A stretch of DNA of 34,308 nt from a virus: positions 1-34,308 of IMG/VR virus record IMGVR_UViG_3300020417_002200; one strand, 5' to 3'. A model generated the notes under the pieces. The model saw only the letters and a list, made by a program, of their open reading frames with translations. It was not told the DNA's origin and searched no databases. Below are positions 18,001 through 30,000 of the stretch, one piece after another. Position numbers and translations under genes: made by a program. How positions within the stretch are numbered: position 1 is the stretch's first letter; each line of letters begins with the position of its first letter.

Positions 18001-21000
18001 TGTCATATCCAGTCCAACCAGGATCTCCCAAGTCATAGAGGACTGCCTTAGCATATTCTCTCAGACGTGTGATTGTGTAGAGTAGATGTGAGCGGACAAC
18101 ATTATCGAAGGCGATGAAGTTACCTTCACCGTCAAACCATGTCTGTGTAAGTTTGAATGCGCCAGCATTACCGCCAGTAATCATGTCATAGCGGACTGCC
18201 TTCATTACTTGATGGCAGAATTCCATGGTCACATTAGTTGTGCCATAGTATTGGGTGACCATATCAAAGGCACGACCACAGATTGCTTGGTCATTAAAGG
18301 CAAGCATATTAGCAACACGCTTGTCATTCTTAGTGCCACCACCAAGAGCATGTGAAAGCAACGACATCAAACTATCGATAGCAGATGTTACGTTGTAGCA
18401 TGTGCCACCTTGATATTCTGTATTACTATTGAATGGGAATGTCTTAGTTACACTATTAGTAAGATAGTTGGAGTTAGCAGTTGCTGCCTGAGTAATAGTC
18501 TCAATAGGAATTTCCATGAGAGTATTGATTGCAGAAACAACCTCAGGACATGTCATATTCCATGTGCCCTCAGCATCAGACCCACCATTACTTTGGTCGT
18601 AGGTTGTGCCAAGTGCTCTATGCACGCTGTCGGGAGTATACTTAACAGGCCATACCTTCGGAAGTGTGACAGTGCGTCCAAAGATTTGACTAGGATTAGC
18701 AAGTGCATCAACAGGAATTGCCATGAGTGTTTGCAACTCAGTAACCACAGCATCAGACTCATTGCCAGAATAATCTGGGTCAACCTGACGTGCTCTGTAG
18801 TATTGCAACTCAGAATGGACTCCGTATGACCAACCAGTATTAGTCTCACCAGATGGGGTTGTTTGACCGCCAGTAACGAAACCAGCAACACTACCAGTTG
18901 TAGACCATACTCCAGCACCACCGCCAAGACCTTGGTTGAGTGCAGGTGTCTCACCTTCACCAACGAGGTTACCATCAATCCAGAGTCTTACGCGACCGTT
19001 ACCAGTTGCCTGTGACCCACCACATCTAACTTCCCAAGCAATTTCATGCTGTAATCCATCCATATAGGTTGCAAGTCCAGAGACTTGGACATCAGTAACT
19101 GCAAGACCATTGATGGTATTAGCAGCACCACCAGCGATAGAATCGCCAACACCAGCACGCAATCTGAGATATGTGCCACTATCGCGGAAACCTAACCATG
19201 TGCCATAAGTGGAATTACCAGACTTAAACAACATCTGGTCGCTAGGAGTGCCGTTAGGTAGAGTAACAACCGCTGTCATCACAAAGTCATCGCCAGGATC
19301 GAAACCTGTAGAAGAATTTGTGCTAACGTCGATAGAAGCATTTGCAGTAAATGTCCTAGTTACATTGTTGTTGTATTCTGTGCCAATTTGGACTTCTCCA
19401 GCAAGGACATTCAATAGACTGTTGCCAGGATTAGGCACAGCGTCAGTGAATCTCTGAGCAACACCATAATTTGCAGTGTTGGTAATAATCTGGTCTCTCA
19501 TTGCACGGATTGCAAGGTCACGTGCTCTGTTGATAATCCATGTAGTTTCAGCAGTCAGTCCAGTAACGTGGATTGCACTGCTACCACCATAACCAACATA
19601 GAATTCTGAAGCATACTGCATGAAGTTGTCACCGTCATACTTCAAGTTGAAGACAGCGGCACGCACAAGGTCAGTAACGTCATGGACACAATCGATAGCA
19701 CCAGCAGACCTAATGCAGTTAGTCTCAGCACTAACCCACTGGTGTGTATATTGTTGACCAGCAGGAGATGCACCAACGTTAACAGTAACAGTGCCAGTCT
19801 GTTTCTTAATAGCGCCAGCGGTGGCACTTACGAAAGTATGAGGATACTGGTCTGCCTGTGCACCGACGCCAACGTAACATGTAAATGTGTCAGAATCTAC
19901 AACAGTTACAATCAACCACTTGTTGTTTGCAGGGTCAGTGGAGCGAGGATAGGAATGATTAGTTGCATTGCCATCTTTGGTGCAAGTAAATGTAATACCA
20001 TTAGTTGCAATCTTAATTCTATCTCCAGTTGTCAAACCATGAGCACTAGAAGTGTTGATGGTCATCTTACCAGTTACTTGGTCATAACCAGCTGTAGATA
20101 CATCATGAGAAGTTTCACCAACAGCAGTGACAGGTAGTGTCACGTTATATGCAGGGTCGCTTCTGCGAGGATACGGATGATTAGACCCGTAGTCATCCTG
20201 AGAGCAAGTGAATGTTAAACCATTCTCTGCAATATACAATCTGTTACCAACATTGAAGGAGTGGCGTGGGATTGTCAATACAAGGTCGCCACTAGAAGCA
20301 GTATATGCACCAGTTGTAGGTGTGAAATGCTCACCACCAAGATTTCTACCGTAACGGACGCATCCAGTTACAGCACTTTGGAATTGGTGTGTATATTGCT
20401 GGCCAGTAGGAGATGCACCAACGTTTACCTGAATAGTGTCTTTGGTGACTTCTTCAATCTCAAGATACTTCTCATATGCAGGGTCAGTTACACGAGGATA
20501 TGGATGGTCATCAGCGTAACTATTCATTGAGCATCTGAATGTGATACCCAAAGGAGCAATCTGAATTGTTTCACCACTTTGGAATCCATGGTTAGGAATG
20601 GTGAGGACCATTACACCAGTTGCTGCAGTATAAGTTGCAGTGGTAGGAGTTACTTCCTTAAACCACATTGCACTGCTACCACCGTTAATAGCAAGTGAAG
20701 GATACTGTGCTTTACCATCTGCTACTGCTTGCTCAGCGATATAGCGAATGTTGCTATCAATAGCATCACCACACTTCTTATAAATTTCATCTCTAGGATT
20801 CTGCTCATATGACTGGACAGGAGTCGTATCAGCGGTATTGCCGTCAATATAATCTCGGCCAAAACCATTACGCAAGGTCAAAATTGCGATGTCTCTAGTA
20901 ACCTTCATTGTGGTTACAGATGCTTCCCATTCAGTCTCAACGTGCTTCAGGGAGTTATTTTCTGTCTCGATATAAAGAGCAGATGCATCATATGTCTTCT

Positions 21001-24000
21001 CGTTGCAGTCATACAGAAGGTCATGACCGACAGAATCGAGAATATCCACAACGTCATCCTCACAGTTAACAGGTCCACCAGCGATTCTCAAATGAGAATA
21101 CTTGGACATGTCATTCATAATTGCCACTGCCTCTTGAGCAATCAGACGCTTATTATCCTGAATTGCATTTACAGAGTCGATAAATCTGTCATTGACACTT
21201 CTATTATTCTGAGGATATCCTTCAGCGTCAATAGTGACAGTATCATCTCTATAAGAGCTACGTGTCGTAAACTGTGGGACGTAGTAATCATCTTGTGACC
21301 ATGCTGGGATTCCAAGACCTGATGCAGTTTGACCAGGTGAGAGGAGAAGTTGATTAACTGCCTTAGTTGCAAGCATCTTGGCATAATCAAATGCATCAAG
21401 CATTGCATTGAGCTCATGCTCAACATGCAAGATATTTTCCTGAGAATCAAGATATTGGTCGATTACATTCTGGACCTGATATGTGCCACCTGTAGCAAGG
21501 TCACCGATAACAGCAGGAAGAATGAAGTCCTTAACGTCTCTTTCACAATATGGTTGACCATAACCAGGCATCTGTAAGAAGTCATACTCGGTGCCGTTGA
21601 TAGTTGCTTGATACTTATCTTGAATGTAACCAGCAACTTCTTCTGCAATGTAAGAGCGATTTTTCCAAAGTGCCACACCACCATCTCTAAATCTGTCACC
21701 AGTAGGTGCCAAGACTTCAAGCATCGCATCCATTAGGCCGCGAATCTCATCTTGGACGTTTTGAGTTGCAGGAGTTGCGAAGTTATTGGGGACTCTTAGT
21801 CTCTCAGTATATGTGCCTGTAAGGTCATAAGAAGTTGTTGTGACGATATCAATCATCAGGTCAACTGTCTTATCCCATGCATACAGAGTCTGAAGAATCT
21901 CATTACCAACGTGCTTCAACTTACCAGATGCTTCCAGATAAGTCCTTGCAGTGTAAAGGGTATGGTAGTTACCACCTTCTCTGAGGTCTTTAATAAGCGC
22001 ACCAAGAATATAATCCTTAGTATCTCTTATACACTTGTTAGTGCCAGTATAAGACTGTGATGCAGGGTTGTCGCCAGGAATTGTAAAGTCTGGGAATTGT
22101 GCCTGCATCATGCCAACTGCTTCTTCAGCAATCCAAGCATCATTCAATTCAATAATACCTGCTGCTTCTCTGAATGGAAGTCTTCCAAGGTCAACATCTT
22201 CGATGATAATTTCATCTTGACCATAGTCAACATTCTTAGCAGTTGCAGAAGAAATACGCTGACCAGTATAGGTAGCAAATGTCTCAGTAGTAGAAAGGAT
22301 GAATGGTGCTTCACCATCAAGTCCCAAGGAGATTCCTTGACGACTAAAGTCAATCTGAGTAGGAGGTGTAAATCCTGCGCTGTAATCTGCAAATCCTTTT
22401 CTAACAACCAGATTATCAATGTTTCCAGTAAACCCAAGAGTCTGCTGGAAGGATGTGCCGACGTAGCAAGGAGCATAGAGATATTGATTAGTGTCTGCGG
22501 TAGACCCAACAGATACACCGTCAACATACAGAGTGGTAACTCCTGTGCTTCTAACAACAGCAATATGATGCCAGTTTGTAGGCACCAATGTGCCACCAGA
22601 AACTAGAGTTGTGTTACCATTAGCAACTCTTACTGTAGTGCCATCGAGATATACTCTAAGACCAGATGTAGCGGATGTGCGTCTAAAGTCAACTATATGT
22701 TGTGTGCCAGACAGTGCATCAGCATACAACCATGTCTCGATTGTGAATGCTTGGTCAGCAAAGGTAAAGTCGTAACTATCAGGTGCAGTCAGATAACCGT
22801 TAGATGGAATTCTAATGGACTTGCTTCCAGATACTCTAGGATTCTTAACGATAACACTTTGTGTGCAAGGACCCTGATTAGTCAGTCTGGAGTTGGTGAT
22901 GTATTCATTATCAGTGAATGCCCCAGTTACATTACTGGTAAATATCCACTTCAGACCAGAATTGACGCCAATAGCAGCTGCCGATGCATTAGATGTAATA
23001 CCCTTAATGACATCGCCAGTGATAAACAGACCACTAGACTTATCCTTATAAGCAAGTTTAATAGTCCTTAGAGTTTCATTATTAACGAATGTGCCGTCTG
23101 TGATAGTAGGAAGTGCGTTGACATTAGCAAGTGTGCCTGCATCGATTGCAGTGCCAGCAATATCAACAAGAGTTGCAATGTATGCTTGGACGTTAGCACA
23201 GTTTTGAATAGTTTCGTTTCTACCAGAAGAGTAGTTGGGGTCGAAGTATTCTGCCTTAGTGCCACCACCAGTAAATACTGCATCAGGAAGTGCATCAACA
23301 AAGGTGTGTGCATAGTCACCACCAGTGGTAATAGCATTTGTGACACCAGATACGAAAGTATGCTGATACTGCTGGTCGGCAGGAGAAGCACCAATCATGA
23401 CAGTGATTGTAGTCGCTGTCTTAGAAATGATTCTGATGTATTCTCCAGAATAGGGGTCAGTAGAGCGAGGATATGTATGGTTACTAGCGTTAGCATCCAT
23501 CGCACATGTAAATGTCAGTGCGTTGTCTGCAATTCTAATCATCTGATTGAGTTTGAGACTATGTGCCCCAATCTCCATCACCAATCTACCAGTAGCAGGG
23601 TCGTAAGTTGTGCCTGTTTGAGCAGTGAAAGTTGAATTAGATGTAACGCCTACATTGACTGTAATAGTTGTAGGAGTTACTGCACTGATTGCAAGTGCAG
23701 TATCGAATGATGGGTCACCAGCTCTAGGATAGGAGTGGAAAGTATCGCCATCATCAGCAAGACATGTAAATCTCAGTGAATGAGGTCTAATCTTAACAGT
23801 ATCTGAAGTAGTCAGAGAGTGTGTGCCGATGGTCAATTCCATGACACCACTAGATGCTGTATAAGTTGCAGCACTTACATCAAACTCTTCAAGGGAATCA
23901 TTACCATTCTCATAAGGACCAACATATGTGGTTGGGTCCTTAAGCATGAATCCTGTTACAGATACTCTGCTATTAACCTGATGATAAAGGAGGTTGTTGA

Positions 24001-27000
24001 TTGCCTCAAACATCAAATGTTGGGCCGCGGCGAATACAGTTAGAGACGCTGCTTCTTCACCTGTCAGACCATTGGTGATAGGTGTGCCGTTTGCTTGGAA
24101 ATACTTCTTAGTGAATTCAACGATATTGAAGTTACCACCGTCAGAAACGTCTTGTGCGATAGCATCAATCATCAGACCAACGTCACGACGACATTTAGTC
24201 TGGCCTGGTGAGTAAGTGCCAGCGGTTTCATCAGGCAACTCAGTCAAGTTACCATTAGTAAGAGCAGTGTCTACAATCTCATGTAGAGTTTGCATTGCTG
24301 CCTGCACATCGGAGCAGTTGTCATTACCTTGGTTAGATGTATTAGCACCATTAGTACCGTAATCATCATTAGGTGATGGGTCAGCAGTAATACCATTACC
24401 GTCATAACCCTCGTTTGTCAACTCATTATGATAGGGGAATGTAATGCCAGCAACACTACCATTGACTCCAGTGTAGTCAGCAGTGATTTGGTTGGTAATC
24501 GCCAACTTCATCCATGCTAGTGCTCTTTCAAATCCATAACGAGTTTCAGCAGATTCGTTGTTTACATAAACGAATGCACCGTTAGCATCGAAGTATTTTT
24601 CAGAGAATTTACGAGTATAGACGTTACCACCACGGAATGTGTCAATAGCAATCGCCTTGATATACAACTGGATATCTCTTACACACTTAGACTCATCGGG
24701 GACAGTTAGAGATGGATACTGAGTAATCATCTCATCATATGCCACAGCAGAGATATAATCGATATTCTTGATAATCAGACGATATGCATCAGAATATCTG
24801 CTCCATGGGTTTGTAATTACATCGCCAGGGAAATAGAAGTATGGATGCTCAACTGCAATCTGTGCTTCAGCAAAATCAATAATTTGCTGCTTATTGCCCA
24901 GAATCATCGCAGAAGCATCTTTGAATCTGTTTTCTGCAGTTCCGTGGAAGGAAGAGTTAGGATTGTTGTAATTTACTCTTCTGTTGACGATAGTGTCGCC
25001 AGCAGAAATTGTGCCACCAGTTAGACCTGTATATACAACTTCAGTGCTTCTGACTTGCTCAAAGTCAAGGAAGTCTTCATTAATTCTTTGGTCAGCAGCA
25101 TACAACTCTGTAGGAGTAATAGACGACTTAGAAATATCATCAAGAATCTTATTGGGATTAGTGATGCTAACAAGACGCTCAAACAGTAATCCGAAGAATG
25201 TAGAGCCAGGGTTGATAATCAACTCGTCTACAACGTCAGAAGTGACAGGATCGGTGTATGGTGCGATATATGTGATTTGACCAGCAATCTTAGACTTAGC
25301 AGAGTAGATAAACTCATTAAGTCTCAAATCAAAGATACCAGTCTCAAATCTTGGAGTACCTGATGTTTTACTGACCACAATGCGGTCTGAGATGGTCCCT
25401 TGGTCATCAATGTTAGTTTCTTCGATAATAGCGGTATCACCTTCGAGATTAGTGATAGATTCGCCAAATTCAAAGATTGTAGAGGTATTAACCAGAGTTA
25501 CGCTTTCAACAAACGCTGCAAACAACTCTCCTCTAACAACTTGCTCATTAAGGTTAAATGTGCCTCCAGTGAGGTTAATAACGTCAATATGAGCTAATCC
25601 AGAGTCAATAACGGTTGCAATGGTGTCAGAATCTTCACCTTGGACTTGTTGACCCAAAGTTGGGAAAATACCGAAGTCGTTACCGCCAAGAGAGTCATAA
25701 AGTGCAATTCTGTAGATAGGAGTTGGTGTAACACCCAAAGTCCTATAGTTAACCTTAGAAGGTGGTTTTGGAGGCTCAGCAAACACAAGATTGCCGCCAA
25801 CCACTTGATAGGACTCACCAGGCGCTTGAATCACACCATTAAGCGTAATCATCAACTGGTCTTCGCTAACAATGACTTGCTCGCCTTCTACAGTGATTGG
25901 GAATTGCTTATCGATACCATTGAAGTCACCAGAGATGTCATCCATCTTTTTAACGATAGATGTCAAGATTTCCTCAGAAGAAGTCAATCTTCTCTTTCTG
26001 AAGAGCACTTCAGTGTTGTTATAGTCGGTATAAACGGGTTCGGCAGCACCGAATGATGTAATCTCGTTTACATTACTATAGTTGTTGATATTCACCTGTT
26101 TGGTGAATTCTGTGCCAATACGACGACCAGAAATGTCTTTACCGCCAGTCAGCTCCAACTGACCAAACATGTTGAAACCAGCGGGGTGGTTATTTTCCAA
26201 TACCTGAGTTTTCCACTCTGTAATTGGGATATTGGACTTAATAACGTATGAGAAGTTTTGGTAGAAGTAAGAGTCTTGAATCTTCTGGACAATCTCGGAA
26301 GGTTTACCAACATCGTCGATAAAACGACCAGGTGTCCTAGTTAGAGAGTCGATATTAAGCACACCACGTGCAATGCTCAAGTTGTCGATAAGACCAGATG
26401 CTTTGGAGATTTGACCAGTTACTTTCTCGCCTCTCAACCAATTACCGTTATAATCAACAATCTTAAGAATCTTAGGACCAATCTGCCAACCAGTATTGGT
26501 AGAAACGATACCAGTTGCAGTTGCTGTCTCAGGACTGCTACCTTGATAAACTTCCTCACCCTCAAGGAATCTAGAAGTTTCAACCACTGCTTCAGCACGA
26601 CCACCAAAGACTTCAGTAAGCAATACCTGACGACCTTCACCAGTTGTCAAGAATGTAATGTAGTCACCAGCAAGTGCGTTTGCTTGAGTCAGTGCAAAAC
26701 GAATTTGGTCAGATTCGAGTGAATTTGCTTCACCAGCAATAGCATAGTAAACCTGCCCTTCAACCAAAGTGGTCAAACCTGCACTACTTGGTTTTGGAAG
26801 GATACCTTCTGTGCTACCTACATCTTCTGCTCTAAACGTAACTGCAGCACCAGTTGTAATACCATGAGGGAAGTTAAACTGCAGATAGTTAAGGTCAAGG
26901 TTAACAACGTAGTTAAATTCTGATTTAAGAGTAACAGTAGGCTCAGATGAGTATCCAGCACCAGGATTCTTAATGATAATCTCATTAAGTCTGTTATTCT

Positions 27001-30000
27001 TGATAATTGCTTCAGCAGTTGCTCCAGCACCGCCACCACCTTCAATGACAACAGCAGGAGTTGATGTATAACCAGAACCTGGGTCAATAATGGTAATTTC
27101 GGAAAGAATCGAAGTATTGAAGAGTTGGAGGTTAACTGGGAAGGTAATCTCAGGTTTCAGAGTATAATCGTGTGAATAACCGAAACCAAACTCATTATTC
27201 TTCAGTCTCTTAATCTTACCGATGTTTCTACCTGTCAAGAAGACAGATGCACCGCTACCTTCGCTAGGAATGATAACATTTACAGCACCACCAGAACCTG
27301 CAAGGGTTGGTCCAAGAATACCAGGAATAGCATCAATATCAATGCTTGCAGTGGTATAACCTTTACCTGGGTCAGTAACTGCAGCATTAGTGATGGCACC
27401 AGACCCAACTTCATCATCTAGGACAACTGTAATCGTTGCTTTACCACCTTCACCATCTCCATTGATGGGCACATCATAATAGACGCCAGCTGCATATTCA
27501 GTACCTCCATCAACCACCACAATCTTCTCGATTTGACGGAAAGAGGCAATATCAGAAATAATTGGTAGTTTCTGGTAGAATCCACCAGGTGACACCAGTT
27601 TAATTGTATTAATAGGTCCAACTGCTCTTGTAGAAGTTGTAGAGTAGAAGGAATATGGATTATCAAACTCATCGTTGATAATTTCAGCAGATGACCTCTC
27701 AGGCTCCTTAAGAAGTGGGAATCTGAATTGGAAATCGGTCAGAATCTGAGAAACAGTAAACGTGCCTTGATATGGAGTCGTAATAACGTCAATAAAGGAG
27801 TTGGACCCAACAGGTGAGTCTGCTCCAGTCCTAGATGGGTCAAAGTAGTAAGAGATGTTAGTAACATCGCCCAATACGGAGAATTTGACGAAAGGTGCAC
27901 TAGACCCTGCAGCATTAATACCAGGTGTGCCGACTCTTTCGATATTATTGAAAGAATACTCTAGTTTGTACTGATTATCCTGAGAGAAGGACAGATAGTA
28001 TCCGAAGTTAGAAACATCAGACACATCAAAGACGTATTGGTGATCTCTAGTAAATTCTAAGGTTGGGTGCTTAGCATAGATGTTGACATTCTGAATACCA
28101 TTGTTATTAAAGGCAGGGTCAGACACTGCAGTCGCTCTAATAGCGAATGTAAACTCTCTGCTACCAAATAGTTGGTCAATGAAGAAACTTCCGTTGAATT
28201 GGTTTCCTTGGAATCCTTCAGCAAACAGAATATCGCCAACTTTGAAGTTATGAGCACTATTGGATGTGCAATATACAAATTCAGTCCTTGCAGAAGCAGT
28301 CCTGAGAATATCTTTCTCTAGACGTGCTGTTACGCGAATTTTCTTAACTCCAGCAAAACCAGAAATCTCTACAGACTTCTCATCTTCCGCTAAAGTGATA
28401 TTATTGTCATTAAGTGAAACAACGTCGCCAGGAATGTATGTGCTGCCTGGTTGGATGTCAATAATCTCTACAGAGTAGTTTGCACCTTGTGCATAAGGCA
28501 TCAAACGTGTCTTAGCACTAATTGCTTCAGAGGTTGCAATATGAGTCCAAGTAACGCCACCATCAGATGCATCACCAGTAGTATGGACAGGTGCAGTTTC
28601 TCCTGCAACGCCACCACCACCGACTGCAACTTCATATACATTCAAGCGATACCATACACGCTGACCGACAGCATAAAGCAGACCAGGCACCCACTCAGGC
28701 ATATCAAGACCAATATACTGAGGTCTAGGATAAGGATGCTGAGTTAGGTCAACAGTAAACTTACCTGCATCGTCAATAAATGCCCAGTTGATAACACCAT
28801 CAGATACAACACCAACAGTATGAGTTGGAGAAATTGTGCCTGATGTGCCAGCACCCTGTGCTTCATAAATTCTCTTGCCGTTGTAAACACGGTCACCAGA
28901 GGCATATACAGTATTAGTTGCCCATGGTTTCTCTTCTTCAATAGTATCGAAGTATGTGCCTTCGATTTCATTGATATCATTAGCAGTTGTTCTGAATCTA
29001 TCGGTATTGTTGAAGTTACCATAGATTTTACCAACCTTATACTTATTACCAAAACCAGGATTCAGTAATGTGCCTTCAGGGACTTCAACGATGGTGCCGT
29101 ATGCTTGAGTAACACCATTAGAGTTGAATTGCTGTAAGATACTACCCTTAGTAAGTTTTACATCTTGGTTAAGAGTAAATTCAAGGACGTTATCAATCTT
29201 CTGATAGAGTGCATCTCTCAGATAGAATTTCTTGACAACGTTAGCAGCAATCGTAAGTCTCTTACCTTGAGGTGATGGGACAGTAGATGTCTTAGTGCCA
29301 TACTCATGCTTGTTAGCAGTTAGTGCATATGTACCAGGAGTTAACGTGGACGCGGTTTGTGACATGTCCAGAATCTGCAAACCACCAGGTCCAATCTCCC
29401 ATGCACTAATGGCAGACTGATTAAGTGATGTCCATACTGTGCTGAGAGTAATATCGGTAAATGCAACAGTCGTATACTTTGTATTACCTGTCATTGTGTA
29501 GGATGCACGCTTATCATGCAACCTATCAAACTTGATTAGAGCAATATCACTATCAGACATAGTGACAGGCACTTCTGCTGCTGGGACTTGGAAGGTTGCA
29601 CTGTAAGGTGCCTTGTCATCTATAACAAGGTCATCCATATGACCAATAAAGCAGTTAGTGCTGCCAGGTGCAGTTTGAGGACCAGCAACTACAAGTGCAT
29701 CAAGAGAGATGTCATTTGTGCTCTGATATTCAACAGCAAGGTTACCATTGAAGTAAACTTCATACTTATAAAGACCGAGTGACTCTTCACGTTTCTGGAA
29801 GAGGATGTGATTCCATGCTCCACCACCCATTGCAGTCCAATAAGTAGCAGCAGTGGAAGATGCAACTTGTGTATTGTTAAGATACACAATAAACTTCTGG
29901 TAACCAGGCGATGTAGTATCACCATCCAGAGAAATTCTTATAGGTTGACCACCAGAGATAGGTGCAATGTCAAATAGGACAGGCTCATGATTTGTGGCAT

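Larger units (their letters stand above)
18010..24935 (-). repeat. Series of alpha-helical C-x-R-D ... GGN modules
   Basis: At least seven diverged modules share two parts. The first is (N/D)-x(2)-YIA-x-EAV-x(2)-M...YP-x-L-x-I-x-G (for example NRSYIAEEVAGY, DNKRLIAQEAVAIM, DSNIRYIAEQAV). The second is C-x-R/D-D-V-x(2)-I-x(3)-A-x-D-x(3)-GGN-x(5-9)-Y-F/I (SKCVRD near 24685, TKCRRD near 24195, NKCIRD near 22035, PYCERD near 21545, VNCEDD near 21065, IDCVHD near 19695, and a relative CHQVMKAVRYDMITGGN near 18200). A shorter helical motif C-x2-V-x(2)-AI-x-TLM recurs between them. The pattern is amphipathic helix, loop, conserved Cys, helix. I recall similar modules in large cyanophage structural proteins, but no described function. 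Confidence 0.7.
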
